DNA from: Thiohalocapsa sp. PB-PSB1
Lineage (GTDB): Bacteria; Pseudomonadota; Gammaproteobacteria; Chromatiales; Chromatiaceae
Assembly: GCA_016745215.1 (NCBI GenBank)
Contig: CP050890.1
Coordinates: 4,216,001-4,280,000, forward strand
Direction of reading: 5' to 3'
Length of the DNA stretch: 64,000 nt
The notes below the pieces were generated by a model. It worked only from the letters and a program-made list of their open reading frames with translations. It was not told the origin of the DNA and did no database searches. Shown here piece by piece: positions 9,201 through 18,200 of the stretch (the first letter of the stretch is position 1; each line of letters opens with the position of its first letter). A program made the translations under genes and the position numbers.

Positions 9201-12200
9201 GCGCCGTGGCCCAACGCGGTGACGATCTGCACCTCGGCGCTGCCGCTGTTGGTGAGACGGATGCGCACCTGGCCGGTGCCGCCACGGGTCAGCTCGGCGG
9301 CGAGCAGGTCGCCGGCCAACGCGCCGTTACCGATCTCGACGGCCTCGGTGCGGATGATGCGCGCCGTGCCGCCGGTGTCGGTCGGGGCGGTGAGGGTCAG
9401 GGTCAGGTCGGCCAGGTCCGGCAGGTCGGCGGCGCCGCCGAGCACCAGGGACAGGGTGCGGGACTCCAGCGGGCCGAGGGCCAGGCTGGGGCTCTCGCGC
9501 CGCTGGGTGGCATCGGCGCCGGGCAGCTCGGCGGTCAGGGTCAGGGCCGGGATGGGCGCGTCGCCGAGATTCTGCACCGTGACATCCAACCGGTTCATCT
9601 CGCCGCGGCGGATCGCGGGGGCCAACGTCAGCGCATCGAGCGCGGGCAGCAGCACTTCGACCCTTGGGCCTTCGACGCCAGCGGCGTCCACGGTGGCGAC
9701 CGCGTAGCGCCTGGGCTCGCCGGTGTAGCCGGTGTCCACCAGCTCGGTCTCGGTCAGCTCGCCGGCGTGCAGCGGCAATGCCGCCTCGCCGTCCAGCACA
9801 TGGACCCGATAGCCGGCGACCTCGGCATGGGGCGCGGTCCAGCGCAGCACCGGCGCGTCGCTGTCCTGTTGCGTGACGGTCAGCTCGGCCACCGGCAGCA
9901 GCGAGACGTTGAGGTGGACCGACGCGGTCGGCGCGGACTCGTTGCCGGCCGCGTCTACCGCGGTGACGGCGTAGAAGGGCTCGGCGACGGCGGGCCTTGG
10001 GTCCAGGGCCTCGGGCGCGGCCAGGTCCGCGAGGACTGGCTCGATGCCGGCGGTGTCGAGGATCGCGTCGGCAGCGCGATAGAGCCGGTAGGCCGGCGCC
10101 GGGGCCTCCGCCGTCGCGGTCCAGCCGAGCTGGATGCCGGCGGCGGTCAGGCTCGCGGTCAGCCCGGTGGGCGGCTCGGGCGGCGTCCCGTCGGCGAGGG
10201 CCTCGACGACGGCGCTGGGGGCGCTCAGGCCCTCCTGGCCATTGGCGCTGCGGACGCTGGCGACCGCGTAGCGATGCAGGCCGTCGGTTTCGGTGGTGTC
10301 CGTCAGCTCGGTGGCGCCGGCGCTGCGCGCGAGCGGCAGCAGGTCGGCCTCGCCGGGCGCCGTGCGATAGAGCTGGTAGTCGGCGGCACCGTCCACCGGT
10401 TGCCAGGTGAGCTGCACGGCACCGCCCGGCAGGGCCTCGGCCGCGAGACCGGCGGGCACTTCCAGCGGCGGCAGCTCGCCCTGGTAGACCTGGAAGCGAT
10501 TGCCGCCGGCCAGCGGCGCGCTCGGGTTACCGAGGTCGTCGGTGGCGCTCGGCTCCAGCACCAGCGCCGCCGGTGCCGCGGCCCCGGCGGTGGCCGGCAA
10601 GGTCAGGCTGCCGGTCCAGACGCGGGGCTCGGCCTCGATCAGATCGATGGGCGCGGGGTCGGTGGCCTGGCCGTCGCCGTCGATGCGCCAGGTCAGGTCG
10701 GGGGTGGTGTCCGGGGCGAGGTCGGAGCTCAGCGACAGGGATACATCGACGGTCACGGGCGCCGGTGCGTTGCGGATCGGGTCGGCCGGCGTGATGGTCA
10801 GGTCCGTGACCCGCGGGCCTTCGGTGTCGATCAGCAGGGTCTCGCCGGCCTCGACGGCGGTGCCGCGGTTGCCGGCGCGGTCGCGGGCCGAGAAGACCGC
10901 GGTGCGCAGGCCAGAGGGCGTCTCGGCGGCGATCTCGATCTGCCCGCTGTAGGTGGTCTCGGCGATGCGGCGCAGCGCCACCGGCATCGGCTCGCCCTGC
11001 TCGGGGATCAGGTCCGGGGTCAGGCTCAGGAAGGGCGCCTCGGCCAGGGATTCGCTGACCTCGACCTGGACCTCCACCGCGCCGACGCCGAAGCGACCGC
11101 TGTCCGGATCATGGGCGCCGAGGGTCCTGTAGAGGATGGCCGTCGCCCGCGGCGGCGTGGCGTCGGCGTCGGCCTGGGCCTGGTGGGACGGCTCGCTCTG
11201 GGTGCCGGCGCGGTTGACGGTGACCACCCGGTAGTAGAAGCGTCCGTCGCTGCCGGGGGCGTCGTCCAGGCGCTCGACGGTGATCGGCTGAGTGGTGATT
11301 CGGGTGGCGGCGGCGGTGCCGTCGAACGGTTCGGCAGCGCGATACACATCGTAGCCCGCGATGTCGAGATCGCCGGGGCCTTGCCAGTCGAGCCGGATGA
11401 CGCCGGAGTCGCGGGTCTCGGCGATCAGGCCCGTCGGTGCCGGCGGGACGCTGGGATCGACCGTGATGGTCACCACCGCGCTCGGGGCGCTGTCGCCGCC
11501 GCGGTTGCGGGCGATGACCTGGAGCTGATTGGCGCCCTCGTCCAACGGCAGCGTGCCGCTGAAGCGATTGCGCCAGTCCAGCGGCAGCGGGTCGCCGATG
11601 GCGCTGCCGTTGCGCAGCAGCACGACCTCGCTGCCATAGGCCGCGGTGCCGGACACGGCGATCTCGGTGCGATTGGTGAGCAGGTCGGTGGCGGGCGTGG
11701 TCAGCGCCGGCGCCGCCGGGGCGGCGAGCGCGACGGTGACATCGCGCGCGGTGGCGGCGCGGTTGCCGAGGCTGTCGAAGGCCAGCAGCTCGATCCGATG
11801 GGCGCCGTCGGCGAGGTCCGGCAGGGCCAGCGCGAAGCGGTAGTAGGGGTCGCGGGATGTGTCGGTGCCGAGCCTGGCGCCGTCGATGAACAGCTCGACG
11901 CGGCTGATGCCGTTTAGGTCCTCGACCCGCACGGCGATATCGGCCGATTGCGTCAGCACGGCCGCGTCGGCGAGCGGTGCGCCGTCGTAGAGCAGCTCCG
12001 TGATCTCGGGCGCCGAGGGCGTTGCGCCGCCGATGTCGTCGATGCGGAAGGCGATGCTGGCCTCGGCACTGTTGCCAAGCGGCAGATCGGCCAGCGGCAA
12101 GCTGACCTGGTAGGCATCCGGCGAGAAGGCCTCGTCGGCCGTGAAGACCAGCGTGCTGCCCTGCTGCTGCCAGGCGCCGCGGATCAGCCCGTACTTGTTG

Positions 12201-15200
12201 CCGCTGACCCGGGCGCCGTCGATGGCGTCGGTGTAGTCGATCTCGCTGGCGTCGGACAGCGTGATGCGAATCTGATCGAACAGGGCATTGGTGATGGCGC
12301 CGTCGGCGGGCGTGGATGCGACGATCGCGGGCGGCAGCGTGTCCCGGCGGATGCTCGCGCGGATCACGTCGCTGCGCTGGCCGAGGGCGTCGATGCCGTA
12401 GATGGCGATGCTGTTCAGGCCCTCGGCGAGGGGCAGGGTCGCGCTCCACAGGGTCGTCTCGTCCACGGGCACCAGCAGGCTGCCGTTGATGCCGACGCCG
12501 GTGCCAGCGGCCTTGGTGCCGGTCAGCACCTGCTCGGTGGCGGCCACCGGGCTGGTCACCGGGTCCAGGGTCGGCCAGGCGGCCAGGAAGACGCCGCCGT
12601 AGCGGCCGATCTCGCCGCCGTTGGCGGCGGCGGTCTTCGACGGGCTTTCGGCGGCGAGGCGCCAGTCGGCGTTGTCGGGGTCGAGGTAGAGCGGGTCGCT
12701 GGCGATGTGGCTCTCGGGGATGGTGCCGGCGCTGGAGTAGTCGGTCGCGTTGCCCCAGACGTTGTTGTGGCCGCGGGTGATGTTGGTCCCGTAGTACCAG
12801 CCGTACCCGCCGTTGCGTGTGATCAGGTTGTTCTCAACCAGGGACTCAGCACCGTTGGCGCCGTTGAAGAACAGCCCGGCGTTGCCGTTTCGGTCGACAG
12901 TGTTGTAGCGGATGCTCGGGCGCGCGCTGTTGCTGCTGACATACACTCCGGCCGCGCCGTTCTCGACGATGAGGTTGTTCTCCAAGACCGGGCGTCCGCC
13001 GCCGATCACAACACCATATCTGCCGCAGCCGGTGATGACGTTGTCGACGATGACGTGCACGCCGTCGGCGATGTCGATGCAGCGGTCCGCACCGCTGATC
13101 CACGCATGGTGCACCAGGCTGCCGGCGGCGCCGGCGGCGAAGTCGAGGCCCACGCCGTCGAGCACCACCGGGTTCTCTTCGGTGCCGACGATCTCCGCCA
13201 GGCTCTTGATCTGGATCTCCGCGCCCGCCGGGCCGCGCACAACGGTGCCGGGGGCCAGCTCCAGGCGCCACGGCCAGTCCACCGTCACGGTGTCGGTGAG
13301 CGCCACCTCGCCGGACCAGCGCTCGTGGCCGGTCAGCGCGCCCGCGGTGGTGGGCGTGGTGGCTTCGATCTGCGGATCGTGGTCCGGCGGGCTGCCGCCC
13401 GCGCCGTAGGCGCCGAGCTCGCCGCCGTCGGTGCCGGCGCTCAGCGACGGCGAGCCCTCCAGCAGGCGGCGGTCGCCGAAGAAGGGCTCCAGGTAGAGCG
13501 GGTCGCTGGCGATGTGGCTCTCGGGGATGGTGCCGGCGTTGGCGTAAGCATCGCCGTTGCCCCAGACGTTGTTGTGGCCGCGGGTGACGTTGGTCCCGTA
13601 GTACCAACCGCGCCCGCCGTTGCGCGTGATCAGGTTGTTCTCAACCAGGGACTCAGCACCGTTGGCGCCGTTGAAGAACAGCCCGGCGTTGCCGTTTCGG
13701 TCGACAGTGTTGTAGCGGATGCTCGGGCGCGCGCTGTTGCTGCTGACATACACTCCGGCCGCGCCGTTCTCGACGATGAGGTTGTTCTCCAAGACCGGGC
13801 GTCCGCCGCCGATCACAACACCATATCTGCCGCAGCCGGTGATGACGTTGTCGACGATGACGTGCACGCCGTCGGCGATGTCGATGCAGCGGTCGGCGCC
13901 GCCGATCCAGGCGTGGCGCACCAGGCTGCCGCCGGCGCCGGCGGCGAAGTCGAGACCTACGCCGTCGAGCACCACCGGGTTGTCTTCGGTGCCGGCGATC
14001 TCGGCCAGGCTCTTGATCTGGATCTCCGCGTCCGCCGCGCCGCGCACAACGGTGCCGGGGGCGATCTCCAGGCGCCAGGGCCAGTCCACGCTCACGGTAT
14101 CGGTGAGCACGACCTCGCCGGACCAGCGCTCGTGGCCGGTCAGCGCGCCGGCGGTGGTGGGCGTGGTGGCTTCGATCTGCGGATCGTGGTCCGGCGGGCT
14201 GCCGCCCGCGCCGTAGGCGCCGAGCTCGCCGCCGTCGGTGCCGGCGCTCAGCGACGGCGAGCCCTCCAGCAGGCGGCGGTCGCCGAAGAAGGGCTCCAGG
14301 TAGAGCGGGTCGCTGGCGATGTGGCTCTCGGGGATGGTGCCGGCGTTGGCGTAAGCATCGCCGTTGCCCCAGACGTTGTTGTGGCCGCGGGTGACGTTGG
14401 TCCCGTAGTACCAACCGCGCCCGCCGTTGCGCGTGATCAGGTTGTTCTCAACCAGGGACTCAGCACCGTTGGCGCCGTTGAAGAACAGCCCGGCGTTGCC
14501 GTTTCGGTCGACAGTGTTGTAGCGGATGCTCGGGCGCGCGCTGTTGCTGCTGACATACACTCCGGCCGCGCCGTTCTCGACGATGAGGTTGTTCTCCAAG
14601 ACCGGGCGTCCGCCGCCGATCACAACACCATATCTGCCGCAGCCGGTGATGACGTTGTCGACGATGACGTGCACGCCGTCGGCGATGTCGATGCAGCGGT
14701 CGGCGCCGCCGATCCAGGCGTGGCGCACCAGGCTGCCGCCGGCGCCGGCGGCGAAGTCGAGACCCACGCCGTCGAGCACCACCGGGTTGTCTTCGGTGCC
14801 GACGATCTCCGCCAGGCTCTTGATCTGGATCTCCGCGCCCGCCGGACCGCGCACGACGGTGCCGGGGGCCAGCTCCAGGCGCCAGGGCCAGTCCACGCTC
14901 ACGGTATCGGTGAGCACGACCTCGCCGGACCAGCGCTCGTGGCCGGTCAGCGCGCCGGCGGTGGTGGGCGTGGTGGCTTCGATCTGCGGATCGTAGTCCG
15001 GCGGGCTGCCGCCCGCGCCGTAGGCGCCGAGCTCGCCGCCGTCGGTGCCGGCGCTCAGCGACAGCGAGCCCTCCAGCAGGCGGCGGTCGCCGAAGAAGGG
15101 CTCCAGGTAGAGCGGGTCGCTGGCGATGTGGCTCTCGGGGATGGTGCCGGCGTTGGCGTAAGCATCGCCGTTGCCCCAGACGTTGTTGTGGCCGCGGGTG

Positions 15201-18200
15201 ACGTTGGTTCCGTAGTACCAGCCGTACCGGCCGTTGCGCGTGATCAGGTTGTTCTCGACGATGGTCCCGGCGCCGTTCGAACCGTTGAAGAACAGCCCGT
15301 ATTCGCCGTTGCGGTCGATGGTGTTGTAGCGGATGCTCGGGCGGGCGTAGCGGCCGGCGTAGATGCCGTAGTCGCCGTTCTCGACGATGAAGTTGTGCTC
15401 GATGATCGGGCCGCCGTCTGCGATGTAGATGCCCGCCTGCGCGCAGCCGGCCAGCACGTTGTCGACGATCACGTGCACGGAGTCGGCGATTTCGATGCAA
15501 CGGTGCGCGCCGCTGATCAACGTATGGCGTACCAGGCTGCCGCCGGCGCCGGCGGCGAAGTCCAAGCCGATGCCGTCGAGCACCACCGGGTTCTCTTCGG
15601 TGCCGACAATCTCGGCCAGACTCTTGATCTGGATCTCCGCGCCCGCTGGGCCGCGCACGACGGTACCGGGGTCGATCTCCAGGCGCCAGGGCCAGTCCAC
15701 GCTCACGCTGTCGGTGAGCACCACCTCACCGGACCAGCGCTCGTCGCCGGTCAGCGCGCCGGCGGTGGTTGGTGCGGTGACGGCGAGCGTCGGATCGTAG
15801 TCCGGCGGGCTGCCGCCTGCGCCGTAGGCGCCGAGTTCGTCGCCGTCGGTGCCCGCGGTCAGCGACGGCGAGCCGTCAAGCAAGCGTCGGTCGCCGAAGA
15901 AAGGACCAAGGTAGAGCGGATCGCTGGCGATGTGGCTGTCGGGGGCGGTGCCGGCGCTGTAGTAGTCGTCGGCGTTGCCCCAGACGTTGTTGTGGCCGCA
16001 GGTGACGCTGGAGCCCTGGTACCAGCCGTAACCGCCGTTGCGCGTGATCAGGTTGTTCTCGACGACGGTCCCGGCGGCGTTCGACGTGGTGAAGTACAGC
16101 CCGTACGCGCCGTTGCGGTCGATGGTGTTGTGGCGGATGCTCGGGCGGGCGTAGCTGCTGGCGTAGATGCCGTAGTCGCCGTTCTCGACGATGAGGTTGT
16201 GCTCGATGATCGGGCCGCCGTCTGCGATGTAGATGCCGGCCTGCGCGCAGCCAACCAGCACGTTATCGACGATCACATGCACGGAGTCGGCGATTTCGAT
16301 GCAACGGTGCGCGCCGCTGATCAACGTATGGCGTACCAGGCTGCCGCCGGCGCCGGCGGCGAAGTCCAAGCCGATGCCGTCGAGCACCACCGGGTTCTCT
16401 TCGGTGCCGACAATCTCGGCCAGACTCTTGATCTGGATCTCCGCGCCCGCTGGGCCGCGCACGACGGTACCGGGGTCGATCTCCAGGCGCCAGGGCCAGT
16501 CCACGCTCACGCTGTCGGTGAGCACCACCTCACCGGACCAGCGCTCGTCGCCGGTCAGCGCGCCGGCGGTGGTTGGTGCGGTGACGGCGAGCGTCGGATC
16601 GTAGTCCGGCGGGCTGCCGCCTGCGCCGTAGGCGCCGAGTTCGTCGCCGTCGGTGCCCGCGGTCAGCGACGGCGAGCCGTCAAGCAAGCGTCGGTCGCCG
16701 AAGAAAGGACCAAGGTAGAGCGGATCGCTGGCGATGTGGCTGTCGGGGGCGGTGCCGGCGCTGTAGTAGTCGTCGGCGTTGCCCCAGACGTTGTTGTGGC
16801 CGCAGGTGACGCTGGAGCCCTGGTACCAGCCGTAACCGCCGTTGCGCGTGATCAGGTTGTTCTCGACGACGGTCCCGGCGGCGTTCGACGTGGTGAAGTA
16901 CAGCCCGTACGCGCCGTTGCGGTCGATGGTGTTGTGGCGGATGCTCGGGCGGGCGTAGCTGCTGGCGTAGATGCCGTAGTCGCCGTTCTCGACGATGAGG
17001 TTGTGCTCGATGATCGGGCCGCCGTCTGCGATGTAGATGCCGGCCTGCGCGCAGCCAACCAGCACGTTATCGACGATCACATGCACGCTGTCGGCGATAT
17101 CGATGCAGCGATCCGCACCGCTGATCCAGGCATGGCGCACGACACCGCTGACCGAGGCGCTGCCGAAATCCACTCCGCCCCAGGTACCCTCCGCATCCCC
17201 AGCCTGCTGCAACCTGATCGGCTGGTCCGCGGCGCCGATGATCTTCGCGCTGCTGTTGATGGTGAGTCCGACCGTGGCCGGTGCGCGAACGACGGTGCCG
17301 GGCGCGATCTCCAGTGTCCAGGGCCAATTGACCCTGACGTTGTCGGTCAGCGTCACCTCACCGGACCAATATTCGTGCTGAGTGAGCGTACCAGCCGTTG
17401 TCGGGGCGGTAGAGCGCGCCGGGATGTAGTCCGGCGGACTGCCGCCCGCGCCGTAAGCGCCGAGCTCGCCGCCGTCCTCGGCGGCGGTCTTCGATGGCGA
17501 GTCAGCAAGCAATTGCCGGTTGCCGAGGTTTGCATCGACATAGCCGGGGTCGCTCGACAGGTCGGTGCCCGCCGCGGAGGCCGATACGTAATCCGGAGCG
17601 TTGCCCCAGACGTTGTTGTAACCGCGCAGGATGGCCGCGACGGATAGATACAGCCCAGTCTCATTGCGGGTGATGAGGTTGTCGTACAGCTCGGTGTCGG
17701 CGTCTGCGGAGTAAAGATAGACGCCGTAGGCGCCGTTGTGGTCGATGCTATTGCGGCGGATGATCGGCCCATCGACGCCGCTGTAGGCATAGATCCCGCT
17801 GCCGGCGTTCTCGACGATCAGGTTGTTCTCGATACGCGGGGACCCTTCGCTGATACGGATGCCATTGCTCGCGCAACCGGTGATGGTACTCTGGCGGATC
17901 TGATGAACCGCGCCGCCGCTCAGCTCGACGCAGGTATAGGCACCGCTGATGTTGGCATAGCGGATGACGCTTTCGGTCGTATAGCTCGCGAGGGTGATGC
18001 CGCCCCAGGGCTGACTTTCACCGGCAAGCGGCTCGAAGTGGATGGGGGCGGTGGCGGTGCCTTGCGCGTCCAGCGCTCCCTGGACATTGAGGGTGGCGTT
18101 GGCGGCGAATTGGATCTCGGTGCCGGGCGCGATGGTCAGCGTTGTGCCGTTCGCGACGGTTACATTGCCGGTGACCTGGTAGGGGCCAGCGTCGGCGGTC

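Noticed and set aside
4583..11917. Other long plus-strand frames at 4583-7006 and 9206-11917
   Set aside because: They lie antisense to the clearly coding YD-repeat and FN3 regions and have Ala/Gly/Arg/Val-rich compositions typical of shadows.
11948..17647. Plus-strand open frame of 1899 codons opposite the giant gene
   Set aside because: It is the reverse-frame shadow of the beta-helix repeats: its repeated AVEEQPGVAVSVD-type peptide mirrors the repeat units, and it has no ribosome site, signal or known domain. High GC and biased codons of the sense gene keep stops away.
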